The position numbers and the translations under genes are program-made. Positions 1 through 9,300 of a stretch of 64,000 nucleotides of DNA are shown piece after piece (positions within the stretch are counted from its first letter, which is position 1; every line of letters begins with the position of its first letter). Location: NCBI GenBank assembly GCA_902569405.1, contig CACFTX010000002.1:1-64000 (forward strand). The letters are read 5' to 3'. The notes below the pieces were generated by a model that worked only from the letters and a program-made list of their open reading frames with translations, ran no database searches and was not told the origin of the DNA. This DNA is from an uncultured Pelagibacteraceae bacterium (GTDB lineage: Bacteria > Pseudomonadota > Alphaproteobacteria > Pelagibacterales > Pelagibacteraceae).

Positions 1-98
1 TCTCCTAAATTTGATGCATTTTTATAACCAATTATTTTAAAAATAATTAGCAAAGTATAAATAAAAATAAATTCAAAGAAATATTTTATAATTTTCAT
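1..98 (-). CDS. lpxL: LpxL/HtrB-like lipid A acyltransferase, N-terminal fragment
   Basis: Only the first 32 codons lie in the window; the gene runs off the left edge. The start ATG (98 to 96) overlaps the lpxK stop codon in an ATGA arrangement, so the two are translationally coupled. The visible protein starts with a hydrophobic segment and then reads GYKNASNLG, which resembles the AS-LG stretch near the N-terminus of late lipid A acyltransferases. Members transfer an acyl chain onto Kdo-lipid A at the inner membrane. The neighbours (lpxK, waaA, msbA) fit this role. Assignment rests mostly on context because no catalytic motif is inside the window. Confidence 0.5.
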   Translation of the reverse strand, partial: MKIIKYFFEFIFIYTLLIIFKIIGYKNASNLG

Positions 99-1024
99 AT
101 TTTATTTTTAATTAAATTTATAAATTCATTTTTATTTTTAATCTCTAAATTAACCTTCACTTGGTTACAAATTAATTGTTGTTCTTCGTTCATTCTGCAG
201 TGGTCTTTTTCAGTTGTAACAATTAGTGCTAGATTTTTTTTTGATTCTTGTACAATATTTTCTAATTCTTTTTCTGAGTAGTTATGGTGATCTGGAAATG
301 AATGTGTTTTTATTACATTGATATTATTTTCTTTTAATATTTCAAAAAAGTTTGAAGGATTTCCAATCCCTGCAAAAGCAATAACTTTTTTATTTTTAAA
401 TTTATCCAAATTTATTATTTTATATTTTGAATAAAAAATTTTTACATTTTTATTTATATTGCTAATTTTATTTTCAAATTGTTCATTTCTATTGCCATTT
501 ATAACGATACAATCAGCTCGTTTAATTGATTTAATGCCTTCCCTTAAAGGACCAGCTGGAATAATAAAACCATTACCAATTAATTGTTTTGAATTAAAAC
601 ATAAAATTGAAAAATTTTTTTTAATTGAAAAATCTTGAAATCCATCGTCTAAAATTGCAACATCATGTTTAGATAAAATTAATGAATCAATAGCTTTTTC
701 TCTATTTTTATTTGAAAAAACTTTTCCATTTTTTTTTAACATTTTTATTTCGTCATACAGATATTCATAGTTTTTTTTTATAAAACCCGGATTTTTTCCG
801 ATTGATTTTATAATTTTAAAGATTTCTAATGCTAAAGGTGTTTTTCCTGTTCCTCCAATATAAATATTACCTACACATATAATTGGTATTGGAAAATTCT
901 TCTGAATTTTTAAAAGTCTAATTGCTAGAGAGATTAAAAAAAATAAAAGTGATAATGGGTATAGCGCTATGGACCAAAAAGATATTCCCGAATAATTCCA
1001 AAATTTAGGCTTATTTAATTTCAT
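95..1024 (-). CDS. lpxK: Tetraacyldisaccharide 4'-kinase
   Basis: LpxK phosphorylates the 4' position of the lipid A disaccharide at the cytoplasmic face of the inner membrane. The 309-residue protein has an N-terminal membrane segment (about residues 15-38), a Walker A loop GNIYIGGTGKTP (about 52-63) and the family motif DDGFQD at 126-131. Length is normal for LpxK. It overlaps the waaA stop by 4 bp upstream and the lpxL-like start by 4 bp downstream, so the set reads as one operon msbA-waaA-lpxK-lpxL. Confidence 0.93.
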   Translation of the reverse strand: MKLNKPKFWNYSGISFWSIALYPLSLLFFLISLAIRLLKIQKNFPIPIICVGNIYIGGTGKTPLALEIFKIIKSIGKNPGFIKKNYEYLYDEIKMLKKNGKVFSNKNREKAIDSLILSKHDVAILDDGFQDFSIKKNFSILCFNSKQLIGNGFIIPAGPLREGIKSIKRADCIVINGNRNEQFENKISNINKNVKIFYSKYKIINLDKFKNKKVIAFAGIGNPSNFFEILKENNINVIKTHSFPDHHNYSEKELENIVQESKKNLALIVTTEKDHCRMNEEQQLICNQVKVNLEIKNKNEFINLIKNKI

Positions 1025-2274
1025 ATCTTATTTAAATAAAATTTAAACTCAGACAATGTTTTGTCCAAAATTCTTTTTCCTAATTTATTAATTTTATCCT
1101 CTAAATTCTTTGATCTTTTATTTTTATTTATTAAAATATCAACTTTTCGTGTTAGTTGCTCTACATTATTTATTTTTTTAGAAACTTTATTTTTATCAAG
1201 AAGTTCATAAACTTCTTTAAAATTTTGTACGTAAGGACCATAAATAATTTTACAGCCATTTCTAGCAGCTTCTATAGGATTTTGACCACCATGTTTAATT
1301 AGTGAACCACCTAAAAAAACAGTACTACAGGCTTTAAAAAAAGAATTAGTTTCTCCGTAAGTATCTACAATATAAATATCGGTATCTTTTCTAATTTTTT
1401 TGTTTGAACTATGAAAATGGATTTTTAAATTTAAATTATACAGAGAGTTCGCTATTTCTTCAGTTCTTTGTGTGTGCCGTGGAATTATAAAAGTAATAAG
1501 ATTTTTAATTTTTTTTTTAAGTTTTAAATGTGCGTTACCACATATGATTTCTTCATTATAATGAGTACTTGCTGCACACCAATAATTTTTATTCTTTAAA
1601 AATTTTTTAATTTTTGAACCAATAGTATTTTTTGACTGATATTCATTTTCTGAAAATTTAATATTTCCTAAAAATTTTATTTTTTTAATTTTTAAATTTT
1701 TGAGATATTTGGCAGTTTCTTTGTTTTGAGGAAAGGCGACATCAAAACATTTAAATATTTTTTCTGCAAAAGAACTAAAATACATCCATCTTTTAAAAGA
1801 TTTTTTTGTAATTCTAGCATTTAGTAAAATAGATGGAATATTTTTTTTATTAATATTTAAAAGCATATTTGGCCAAATTTCTGAATCAATAAAAATAGCT
1901 AAATTTGGTTTCCAATAATTTAAAAATTTTTTTGTAAAACTAAAACTATCGACAGGAAAAAATTGATGAGTAGTTTTTTTAAATTTAAATTTTTCAAATA
2001 TTTTTGCAGAACTTAAAGTTGATGAGGTAACCAATATTTGATTAATTTTTTTTTCTTTTTCTAATTTTTCAATTAAAGGCGCTATACTTTTTATTTCTCC
2101 TACACTAGCACCATGAAACCATATTAAATTTCCACTTTTTCTTTTTTTAGAAAAAAAGCAAAATTTCTCTTTGAATCTAATTAAATGTTCTTTTTTTTTT
2201 ATCAACCTTATAAAAATAATTAGAGGAGAAAGAAGTAAAATTAAATTGATTAACAATCTATAAATAATGATCAT
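1021..2274 (-). CDS. waaA: 3-deoxy-D-manno-octulosonic acid (Kdo) transferase
   Basis: WaaA (KdtA) adds Kdo to lipid IVA. The 417-residue protein has an N-terminal membrane anchor, then HGASVGE with the presumed catalytic base Glu60, FIDSEIWPNML near residue 130, and the nucleotide-sugar binding stretch GGSLIKHGGQNPIEAA near residue 325. It starts one base inside the end of msbA and overlaps lpxK by 4 bp, which supports co-translation with the lipid A genes. Confidence 0.93.
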   Translation of the reverse strand: MIIIYRLLINLILLLSPLIIFIRLIKKKEHLIRFKEKFCFFSKKRKSGNLIWFHGASVGEIKSIAPLIEKLEKEKKINQILVTSSTLSSAKIFEKFKFKKTTHQFFPVDSFSFTKKFLNYWKPNLAIFIDSEIWPNMLLNINKKNIPSILLNARITKKSFKRWMYFSSFAEKIFKCFDVAFPQNKETAKYLKNLKIKKIKFLGNIKFSENEYQSKNTIGSKIKKFLKNKNYWCAASTHYNEEIICGNAHLKLKKKIKNLITFIIPRHTQRTEEIANSLYNLNLKIHFHSSNKKIRKDTDIYIVDTYGETNSFFKACSTVFLGGSLIKHGGQNPIEAARNGCKIIYGPYVQNFKEVYELLDKNKVSKKINNVEQLTRKVDILINKNKRSKNLEDKINKLGKRILDKTLSEFKFYLNKI

Positions 2275-4019
2275 TAATTTTTTTTGAGTTGTTTTTCGTA
2301 AAAATTTTTATAAATTTTAGAGTTTTTAAGAAGATCTTCATGAGTTCCGTTTTCTAAAATTTGACCGTTATTTACTATATAAATTTTATTTGCATTTAAA
2401 ATAGTAGACAGTCTGTGAGCAATAACAATTGTCGTTTTATTTTTGGTCAATAATGTAATAGCATTTTGGATTTTAGTTTCTGTATCAGAGTCTAAAGAAG
2501 ATGTAGCTTCATCCAGTAGTATTATTGGACTTTTTTTAAGCATGGCTCTTGCTATGGATAATCTTTGTTTTTCACCACCAGATAGTCTTACGCCATTTTC
2601 ACCAATTACAGTTTCATATTTTTGAGGTAATTTTTGGATAAAATCATCTGCAAATGAGTCTTTTGCAGCAGAAAAAATTTCTTCGTCTGTGGCGTTTAGC
2701 TTTGCATAGGAGATATTATGTCTAACAGTATCATCAAAAAGAGTTGTTTCTTGACTCACTAATGAAATATTTTTTCTTAAGGAATATAATTTGATTTTAT
2801 AAATTGATTGATTATCAATTTTAATATCACCATCTTGAGAATCGTAAAATCTAGGTATTAAATTTAATATAGTTGATTTTCCAGCACCACTAAGCCCAAC
2901 TAAGGCAGTCATTTTTCCACCTTGAATATCTAAGTTAGCTGATTTAAGTGCATTTTTTTCATTTTGGTCGTAAAGAAAACTAACATTTTGGAAGGTTATA
3001 TTAGCATCTTTAATATTTAGATCAGGTAAGTTTGGATTGTCTTTTATCTCATTTTCTTGATCTATAATTGGCAAAACTCTACCAGCAGCACTGATTCCTT
3101 GATTGATTGCAATATTTAATCCTGCCAATGATCTAACTGGTTGGTAGGCCAACATCATTGCAGCTAAAAATGAAAAAAAATTATTTATTCCTAATTCATT
3201 ATTTTGGATTAAAATTCCTGAATAAAAAATTAAAGCAGCTATCATAATTCCAGTCAAAGTTTCCATTATAGGTGTATTTCTAGTAAATATGATTGTCATT
3301 TTTATAGCTTTTTCTTTTAAATGATGAATATCTCTCGATGATCTTTCATTTTCAAATTTTTCATTTTGAAAACTTTTAATAAGTTTATGATTTTTAAAAA
3401 TTTCCACTAATCTAGAAGTAAAAGAAGCCGACGACTCCATCGCTTCTTTTGTTGCTTTGGTAATTCTTTTTCCAAGTGTATGAGCAACAAAAGTAGCTAA
3501 AGGAATCATTATTATTGCAACTAATGAAAGTTTCCAGTTTTGATAAAACATAACAAAAAGTAGTCCAATCAAACTTAAACTATCTTTAAATATATTTAAT
3601 AAAGCTGTGCTAATTAAATTTAGTATTAAGCTTACATCCATAGTGAGATTTGAAATAAACTTTCCTGTATGAGCTTTGTTAATAAATTTAGTATCTGAAG
3701 AAACAAGTGACTTCATCATATCAGTTTGAATGTCAGCTTTAAGCTCATTAGCTACTCTTATCATTAGTGCTCTTGCAAGATACAGAGATACACCTTTTGT
3801 AAAAAAAACAATAATAATTACAAATGGTATTACGTACATTAATGTCTGATCTCGATCGATAAAAATTTTTTCTATCGCAGGATCTAATAAATATGCAATT
3901 GCAGAAGTACTACCCGCTACAAGAATTGAGAAAAAAAAAGCAATAATAATTTTTTTTAAATGCTTTATAGTATATTCTTTAAATAGTCTTTTAATAATAG
4001 ATGCTTGCTGTTTGATCAT
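2274..4019 (-). CDS. msbA: MsbA-type lipid A/phospholipid flippase, ABC half-transporter
   Basis: This 581-residue protein joins a six-helix exporter membrane domain (about residues 20-310) to an ATPase domain. Walker A GLSGAGKS lies near 374, the signature LSGGEKQR near 478, Walker B ILLDEATSSLDS near 500, and the switch histidine in IAHRLST follows. MsbA flips lipid A-core across the inner membrane, and its place ahead of waaA-lpxK supports this over a drug exporter. It shares one base with the end of ubiA upstream and with the waaA start downstream. Confidence 0.85.
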   Translation of the reverse strand: MIKQQASIIKRLFKEYTIKHLKKIIIAFFFSILVAGSTSAIAYLLDPAIEKIFIDRDQTLMYVIPFVIIIVFFTKGVSLYLARALMIRVANELKADIQTDMMKSLVSSDTKFINKAHTGKFISNLTMDVSLILNLISTALLNIFKDSLSLIGLLFVMFYQNWKLSLVAIIMIPLATFVAHTLGKRITKATKEAMESSASFTSRLVEIFKNHKLIKSFQNEKFENERSSRDIHHLKEKAIKMTIIFTRNTPIMETLTGIMIAALIFYSGILIQNNELGINNFFSFLAAMMLAYQPVRSLAGLNIAINQGISAAGRVLPIIDQENEIKDNPNLPDLNIKDANITFQNVSFLYDQNEKNALKSANLDIQGGKMTALVGLSGAGKSTILNLIPRFYDSQDGDIKIDNQSIYKIKLYSLRKNISLVSQETTLFDDTVRHNISYAKLNATDEEIFSAAKDSFADDFIQKLPQKYETVIGENGVRLSGGEKQRLSIARAMLKKSPIILLDEATSSLDSDTETKIQNAITLLTKNKTTIVIAHRLSTILNANKIYIVNNGQILENGTHEDLLKNSKIYKNFYEKQLKKN

Positions 4020-4885
4020 TAATATAATTTTCCAGCTAAAAGGTTAATGTAAATTAAGAATCCTAATAAATTATTACTTTTAAAAATTTTTAAACAAATT
4101 GATGGAATATTATTTTTAAATTGATGGATTTGATAAAAAAATAAATGAAAAAAAGGCACTAAAACTAATAAATAAAATAAAAATTTAAAATTCATTAAAA
4201 TTCCAATACTTAATAATATAGTAAAAAAAATTAGATAACATAATATTAGAAACAAATTAGGGTTTTTTTTAAATTTAATTGAAGTTGATTTTATACCTAT
4301 AATTTCATCGTCTTTTATATCTTGAAATCCGTAAATTGTGTCGTAGCCTAGTGTCCAAAATATGGCACCTAAATAGAAAAGGATTGGAATTATTTCTATT
4401 TGATGATTTATTGAAGTCCAACCTAGTATTAGCCCATAGTTAAATGTAATTCCCAAAAATAATTGTGGCCAATAAGTTATTCTTTTCATTAATGGATATG
4501 TAAATGCTAAGGGCATAGATAGAATTGCGAGGATGATTGTTAATTTGTTAAAATTTATTAAAACTAAAAAAGCAACAAGGCATAAAATTAAAACATAAAA
4601 GATAGCAAGTTTTATTGAAATTTTACCAGATGCTATAGGTCTTTTTTTAGTTCTAAAAACTCTGGCGTCAAATTTTTTATCAGATATGTCATTAACTATA
4701 CAGCCTGCTGATCTCATTAATACAGAGCCAAAGAAAAATAAAGTAAGGTAAAAAAAATAATCAGTTAAATCTTTTGAAAAATCATAAGCAATAGTCAATC
4801 CCCATGCACATGGCCAAAATAACAACATAAAACCTATGGGTTTTTTTAGTCTAGTAAGTTCTATAAAAAGATTTAGTTGATTCAT
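4019..4885 (-). CDS. ubiA: 4-hydroxybenzoate polyprenyltransferase
   Basis: UbiA attaches the polyprenyl tail to 4-hydroxybenzoate in ubiquinone synthesis. The 288-residue protein is almost entirely membrane helices. It carries the first Mg-diphosphate motif as NDISDKKFD (residues 65-73) and the second as DIKDDE (about 205). It is the first gene of the minus-strand block ubiA-msbA-waaA-lpxK and starts 52 bp from the divergent DUF2721 gene, so its promoter lies in that short gap. Confidence 0.92.
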   Translation of the reverse strand: MNQLNLFIELTRLKKPIGFMLLFWPCAWGLTIAYDFSKDLTDYFFYLTLFFFGSVLMRSAGCIVNDISDKKFDARVFRTKKRPIASGKISIKLAIFYVLILCLVAFLVLINFNKLTIILAILSMPLAFTYPLMKRITYWPQLFLGITFNYGLILGWTSINHQIEIIPILFYLGAIFWTLGYDTIYGFQDIKDDEIIGIKSTSIKFKKNPNLFLILCYLIFFTILLSIGILMNFKFLFYLLVLVPFFHLFFYQIHQFKNNIPSICLKIFKSNNLLGFLIYINLLAGKLY

Positions 4886-4937
4886 TAAATTTTACTTGTA
4901 AATAGCAAAGGGTAGATTCATAATCAAACTGATTCGT

Positions 4938-5345
4938 ATGAATATAGATTATACTGTAACAGCTCTAATGTTTCCTGCTATTCCTTTGGCTATGAATATT
5001 TATAGTAATCGTTTTCATACATTAAGCGGACTAATAAGAGAGCTTCACGATGAACACGTTTACGAAAATCATATTCCACCTGAATGGAAAAAACAGTTTA
5101 TAAACCTTAATGGCAGAATAAATATTTTAAAATTAACAATAATGTTTGCTTCATTTGGATTTTTATTTAACATGCTTACAGTTTTTGCTCTTTACCTAGA
5201 TTCAATCTTTATGGCTAGAATAATTTTTGGCTCTTGTTGTTTATCTATGATGATATCAATTATTTTGTTTATTAGGGAAATTCAAATTTCTACAAAAGCT
5301 TTGAAATTACATATGTCAGATATGGATGTTCAGTTTAAGGAATAA
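4938..5345 (+). CDS. DUF2721-family membrane protein
   Basis: A 135-residue protein with an N-terminal hydrophobic segment (FPAIPLAMNIYSNRF), a soluble stretch containing SGLIRELHDEH, and two further membrane segments at about 67-90 and 94-112. This layout and the FPAIPL and LIREL motifs match my recollection of the DUF2721 family, which has no established function. It is divergent from ubiA, and its 3' end overlaps the convergent oxidoreductase gene by 11 bp. Confidence 0.7.
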   Translation: MNIDYTVTALMFPAIPLAMNIYSNRFHTLSGLIRELHDEHVYENHIPPEWKKQFINLNGRINILKLTIMFASFGFLFNMLTVFALYLDSIFMARIIFGSCCLSMMISIILFIREIQISTKALKLHMSDMDVQFKE

Positions 5346-6306
5346 TAACCGCTGGGCCTAAAATTTTTCTAGATTCTAAGTCTTTATGAGCCTGCACGGC
5401 ATCTTCTAATTTATATTTTTTAAAAATTTCAATTTTTATTTTTCCAGACTCTACCTTTTCAAATAAAATTTTCGACGCTTCATCAATTTCTTCTCTCGTA
5501 CTTAAATAGTGTTGCATAGAAGGTCTTATAAAATATAATCCTTTAGGTTGAAGTGATTTTGGAACATTTATTTCTGCTAATGGTCCTGATGCATTACCGA
5601 ATGAGACCATCATTCCTCTTATACTTAAACACTCTAACGAACCTTCGAGTGTACTTTTTCCAACTCCATCATAGACAATCGGAACACCTTTTCCATCAGT
5701 AATTTCTAAAACTTTTTTTGAAAAATTTTCTTTATTGTAGTTAATAACATGATCATAAGAATAGTTTTTTGCTTTCTCAATTTTTTCATCAGATCCAACC
5801 GTTCCAATCACAGTGCATCCAAGACTTTTTGCCCACTGACCAAATATTTGACCCACACCACCCGCGGCCGCATGAAATAATATTGTCTGTCCTGATTTAA
5901 CGGGGTAAGTTTTATTCAGTAAATAAAATGCAGTTAATCCTTTTGTCATTAAAGTTGCTGCAACTTCTAAATCAATACTATCTGGAACTTTTACAATATT
6001 TTTAGTTGGGTAATTTCTGTGTGTTGAATAAGCACCCAGTGGCATACCTGCGTAGGAAACTTTATCACCAACTTTAAATTCTTTTACGTTAGATCCTATT
6101 TCTTTGATAATTCCAGCACCTTCGGCACCTATGCCTGAAGGTAGTTTTAAAGGGTAAAGACCTGATCTGTGGTAAGTATCGATATAATTTAGACCTATTG
6201 CTTTATGTTCAATTGTAACTTCGTCAGCATCTGGTTTATTTAGAGTTATATCTTTTAATTGTAATACTTCTGGGCCACCATTTTTTGATATTTCTATTGC
6301 TTTCAT
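5335..6306 (-). CDS. qor: NADPH:quinone oxidoreductase, zinc-free MDR family
   Basis: The 323-residue protein is a medium-chain dehydrogenase/reductase. It has the GroES-like N-terminal half with GIGAEGAG near 60-67 and the Rossmann stretch HAAAGGVGQ near 145-153. The cysteines that bind catalytic zinc in alcohol dehydrogenases are missing, which points to the quinone oxidoreductase branch. Such enzymes reduce quinones or enones with NADPH. The physiological substrate cannot be read from sequence. Confidence 0.85.
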   Translation of the reverse strand: MKAIEISKNGGPEVLQLKDITLNKPDADEVTIEHKAIGLNYIDTYHRSGLYPLKLPSGIGAEGAGIIKEIGSNVKEFKVGDKVSYAGMPLGAYSTHRNYPTKNIVKVPDSIDLEVAATLMTKGLTAFYLLNKTYPVKSGQTILFHAAAGGVGQIFGQWAKSLGCTVIGTVGSDEKIEKAKNYSYDHVINYNKENFSKKVLEITDGKGVPIVYDGVGKSTLEGSLECLSIRGMMVSFGNASGPLAEINVPKSLQPKGLYFIRPSMQHYLSTREEIDEASKILFEKVESGKIKIEIFKKYKLEDAVQAHKDLESRKILGPAVIIP

Positions 6307-6331
6307 TTCTGAAAACTGTTTAGAGATCTAA

Positions 6332-6994
6332 TTAAGTAATATCAAGCAAATGTTTTAAATTCTTAATTTCATTTTTAGGTTTGTGGTCAAGATTGTCAAA
6401 AATGTTATTATTTCTATTGACCCAAATTGCATTGTATCCATAATTTCCACCTCCAGATACATCCCAAGTATTAGCACTTAAAAATGCAATTTCATTTTTT
6501 TGTATTTGGTATTTTTTAACAGGAATATCATAAACTCTAACATCAGGTTTATAAATTCCCACTTCTTCAATTGAAAATATATCATCAAAAATATTTTCTA
6601 AATTATTGCTTTTAACTAAATCATTCAAAAGGGCAGGTGTTCCATTTGAAAGAATAGCGATTTTATAATTTTTTTCTTTTAATTTTTTTAAAACATATTT
6701 TACTTCAGGAAATGTGTTTAGTATTTTGTATAGATCTAAAAGTTCATTTCTCATTGATTTATTAATATTAAATGCATTCATTGATTTATCTAAGCTGTCC
6801 TCAGTAACTTGCCAAAAATCCTTGTGTCTTTTCATCAAACTTCTAAGCCAAGTGTATTCTAATTGGGTGGTTCGCCAGAAATTTGCGAAACCTTCCCACT
6901 TGTCACCAATTTTATCTTTACATTTTTCTGCAGCAGAATTGACATCAAATAATGTGCCGTAAGCATCAAAAATTATTGCTTTAATATTTTTCAT
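6332..6994 (-). CDS. Haloacid dehalogenase, type II (HAD superfamily)
   Basis: A 220-residue HAD hydrolase. The N-terminal FDAYGTLFD carries the nucleophile Asp10, ILSNGTP is motif II, and the lysine of YKPD is motif III. FDAYGTLFD followed by a helical cap, with NTWDVSGG near the C-terminus, is typical of L-2-haloacid dehalogenases rather than generic phosphatases. It lies 25 bp upstream of qor on the same strand. The substrate is not certain. Confidence 0.8.
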   Translation of the reverse strand: MKNIKAIIFDAYGTLFDVNSAAEKCKDKIGDKWEGFANFWRTTQLEYTWLRSLMKRHKDFWQVTEDSLDKSMNAFNINKSMRNELLDLYKILNTFPEVKYVLKKLKEKNYKIAILSNGTPALLNDLVKSNNLENIFDDIFSIEEVGIYKPDVRVYDIPVKKYQIQKNEIAFLSANTWDVSGGGNYGYNAIWVNRNNNIFDNLDHKPKNEIKNLKHLLDIT

Positions 6995-7011
6995 AAATTA
7001 ATCTAAGAATT

Positions 7012-7722
7012 ATGAGCAATATTAGATTATTTTTCCCTAAAAGTTTATCTCTTAATTTAACTTCAAGGCTAGATAAACCACAATCTCACTATATTAATAA
7101 AGTTATGAGAATTAAGTCAAATGAGGTTATTTCTTTATTTAATAGCAGTGGTGAGTGGGAGGCAAAAATAAAAGAAATTTCAAAAGGATTAGTAGAATTT
7201 AATATTACTAAAAAGCTAAGACAAAAAGAAAATAACAAAGAGATATGGTTGGCTTTTTCACCAATTAAATCAAACTATTTTAATTTTATGATACAAAAAG
7301 CTACAGAATTAGGAGTGACTAAATTCATACCTATTGTTTTTGATAGATCTATGGTTAGAAAAATTAATCACAATCGGTTGGAAAAAATAATTATTGAAGC
7401 TTGTGAACAGTCGAACCGAATTAATGTTCCTGTGCTAGAAAAGTGTCAAAATTTAAAGAATTTTTTAAACAAAAATAATAAAAAAATAGAATTAATATTT
7501 ACCGATCTAACTACTGAAAATAGAAAATTGGAGATAAAAAAAATAACAGATAAACCTATATGCATTATTATTGGACCCGAAGGTGATTTTTCTGAAAAAG
7601 AAAGAGAAGAGATTTTATCTTTTGAAGGAGTTAATAAAATTAAAATTAATGAAAATATTTTAAGATCAGAAACGGCAGCTATTTCAGCTTTATCAATTGT
7701 TAATTACACTTTTAATTTATAA
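7012..7722 (+). CDS. rsmE: 16S rRNA (uracil-1498-N3)-methyltransferase
   Basis: RsmE methylates U1498 of 16S rRNA. The 236-residue SPOUT protein has IIGPEGDFSEKE in the knotted cofactor-binding region and the C-terminal LRSETAAISAL, both family hallmarks. It is divergent from the dehalogenase gene (17 bp apart), and its 3' end overlaps the convergent SCO1 gene by 6 bp. Confidence 0.92.
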   Translation: MSNIRLFFPKSLSLNLTSRLDKPQSHYINKVMRIKSNEVISLFNSSGEWEAKIKEISKGLVEFNITKKLRQKENNKEIWLAFSPIKSNYFNFMIQKATELGVTKFIPIVFDRSMVRKINHNRLEKIIIEACEQSNRINVPVLEKCQNLKNFLNKNNKKIELIFTDLTTENRKLEIKKITDKPICIIIGPEGDFSEKEREEILSFEGVNKIKINENILRSETAAISALSIVNYTFNL

Positions 7723-8301
7723 ATATTTTTTAATTATTTTTAAAGATTTTTTAATATTATCTCGATGAGATATTCTAGCAACATATTTTCCATTTTTGAG
7801 TAATATAACAGGAGAACTATGGTCTATGTTATATTCTCCATTTTCTTTGAATATTTTTTGGCTCATGATTCCCCAAGACTTATAAAGTAAAAATATTTTT
7901 TCCTTTTCTCCAGTTATTCCTATAAAATTGTTTTCATAAGAGCTTAAATAATTTTTTAAAACTTCCGGTGAGTCTCTTTCTGGATCAACACTAACGAAAA
8001 ATAATTTTACTAATTCTTTTTCTTTTTTTAATTTATCTAAAACAATATCCATTTTGTTTAATGTCATTGGACAAACATCCGGGCAGTGTGTAAATCCAAA
8101 AAAAATTGCTGTTAAAGGTCCATTGAATGATTTTTCATTAACAATATTATTATTCATATCTTTTAGAGAAAATTCTGAACCTTTAAAGGATGCGACATAA
8201 TCATCTTTTTTACCCTGTGTAGATAAGAAGATAGGAAGCATGATGAATAGAAAGATTGCCAAACAACCACTGATTATAATTATAGATGTTTTTAATTTCA
8301 T
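7717..8301 (-). CDS. SCO1/SenC-family copper chaperone for cytochrome oxidase
   Basis: A 194-residue protein with one N-terminal membrane anchor (about 7-27) and a thioredoxin-like domain facing the periplasm. The copper ligands are visible: CPDVC (Cys73 and Cys77) and the distal His161 in DHSSP. SCO proteins deliver copper to the CuA site of oxidase subunit II, and the coxB/ctaC gene lies 1 kb away. It is divergent from the neighbouring subunit III paralogue, with 36 bp between the starts. Confidence 0.9.
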   Translation of the reverse strand: MKLKTSIIIISGCLAIFLFIMLPIFLSTQGKKDDYVASFKGSEFSLKDMNNNIVNEKSFNGPLTAIFFGFTHCPDVCPMTLNKMDIVLDKLKKEKELVKLFFVSVDPERDSPEVLKNYLSSYENNFIGITGEKEKIFLLYKSWGIMSQKIFKENGEYNIDHSSPVILLKNGKYVARISHRDNIKKSLKIIKKYL

Positions 8302-8337
8302 TATTGATAAAATTATAATTGTGATTATATAAAATTT

Positions 8338-9018
8338 ATGAGCAATTTAATAAAGAAACTTTTTGGCACATTGTTACAAAAACCTTGGGAAAAAGATCAG
8401 ATGGTATTGGACTCATCTCATACAGGTAAAACTTTTGATATTTCTTCACAAAAATCTGCAGTAATAATAATTTTTGGTATTGCAACAGTTTTATTCAGTT
8501 TGATTTTTACCGCATATATTTACTCTATACCTCCAGGCCAAGACACAATGTATTTATTAAAACCAAATTTACTTTGGATAAATACTTTAATTCTTTTTTT
8601 TGTCGCATATTTTTTTAGTAGAATTACTAAAGATTTAGAAAAAAAAGAAACTTTGAAAATTAAAAAGAATCTAATTATTGTTGGCGCTTTAAGTTATTTA
8701 TTTCTTTTTGGACAATTAATTTTTTGGACTCAATTAATGAAAAATGGAAACTATGTAACAACTAATACTTATTTTTCATCTTTTTATATATTTACAGCTC
8801 TTCACGGATTACACCTTCTAGGTGGATTGTTTTTTTGGGGTAAAGTTTCTTCTAGAGTTCTTAAGTTAGAACCAAATAAAATCTTGGATGAAGAAAAAAA
8901 TATTTCAGCACTTTCTTGGTATTGGACTTTTTTATTAATTGTATGGCTAGTATTTTTTCTTATGATTTATGCTTTTAATGATACCTTTATAGATTGGTGT
9001 AAATCATTAATTTCTTAA
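8338..9018 (+). CDS. Cytochrome c oxidase subunit III paralogue
   Basis: A 226-residue polytopic membrane protein of the heme-copper oxidase subunit III superfamily. Supporting stretches are ALHGLHLLGG and the C-terminal SWYWTFLLIVWLVFF, equivalent to HGTH and YWHFVDLVW in the operon-borne subunit III downstream. It has a charged cytoplasmic N-terminus of about 40 residues. It lies outside the main operon, next to SCO1. It could be an alternative subunit III or an assembly factor; the sequence does not decide this. Confidence 0.75.
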   Translation: MSNLIKKLFGTLLQKPWEKDQMVLDSSHTGKTFDISSQKSAVIIIFGIATVLFSLIFTAYIYSIPPGQDTMYLLKPNLLWINTLILFFVAYFFSRITKDLEKKETLKIKKNLIIVGALSYLFLFGQLIFWTQLMKNGNYVTTNTYFSSFYIFTALHGLHLLGGLFFWGKVSSRVLKLEPNKILDEEKNISALSWYWTFLLIVWLVFFLMIYAFNDTFIDWCKSLIS

Positions 9019-9021
9019 AGT

Positions 9022-9213
9022 TTAAAGAAATAAAACTAAAATAGCTCCAACCGCAGCAATTATAATCAAGAGTATATTTACGGACTTCAAATATCTTTTT
9101 GTTTCAGGTTTAATCTTGTCTTTTGAAAATGCTCCTGCTCCAAAAGATATCACAAAAAAGAAAAGTAAAACTAAAACGAGTATTGTTATTAAAATTCCAA
9201 ATTTACTAAGCAT
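9022..9213 (-). CDS. Small twin-transmembrane protein
   Basis: A 63-residue protein with two membrane helices (about 5-28 and 44-62) joined by a positively charged loop, KDKIKPETKRYLK. Size, topology and proximity to oxidase genes resemble the DUF2909 'twin transmembrane' proteins that sit beside cox genes in other proteobacteria, but similarity cannot be confirmed here. It starts 87 bp from coxB on the opposite strand and ends 3 bp from the subunit III paralogue. Confidence 0.55.
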   Translation of the reverse strand: MLSKFGILITILVLVLLFFFVISFGAGAFSKDKIKPETKRYLKSVNILLIIIAAVGAILVLFL

Positions 9214-9250
9214 ATTATTGTTGATTATATTAGTTTATTTGTATTATTTT

Positions 9251-9267
9251 TATGACATTTTGTCATA
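9251..9267. promoter_or_regulatory. Perfect inverted repeat between the twin-TM gene and the cox operon
   Basis: TATGACA-TTT-TGTCATA is a perfect 7-bp inverted repeat with a 3-bp spacer. It sits 33 bp before the coxB ATG and 37 bp before the divergent start. ATGACA (9252-9257) with TATATT 16 bp further on (9274-9279) can be read as -35 and -10, so a protein bound here would overlap the -35. An operator role is inference. Confidence 0.45.
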
Positions 9268-9300
9268 GGTAATTATATTATATTTCTTTTATATAAACGT

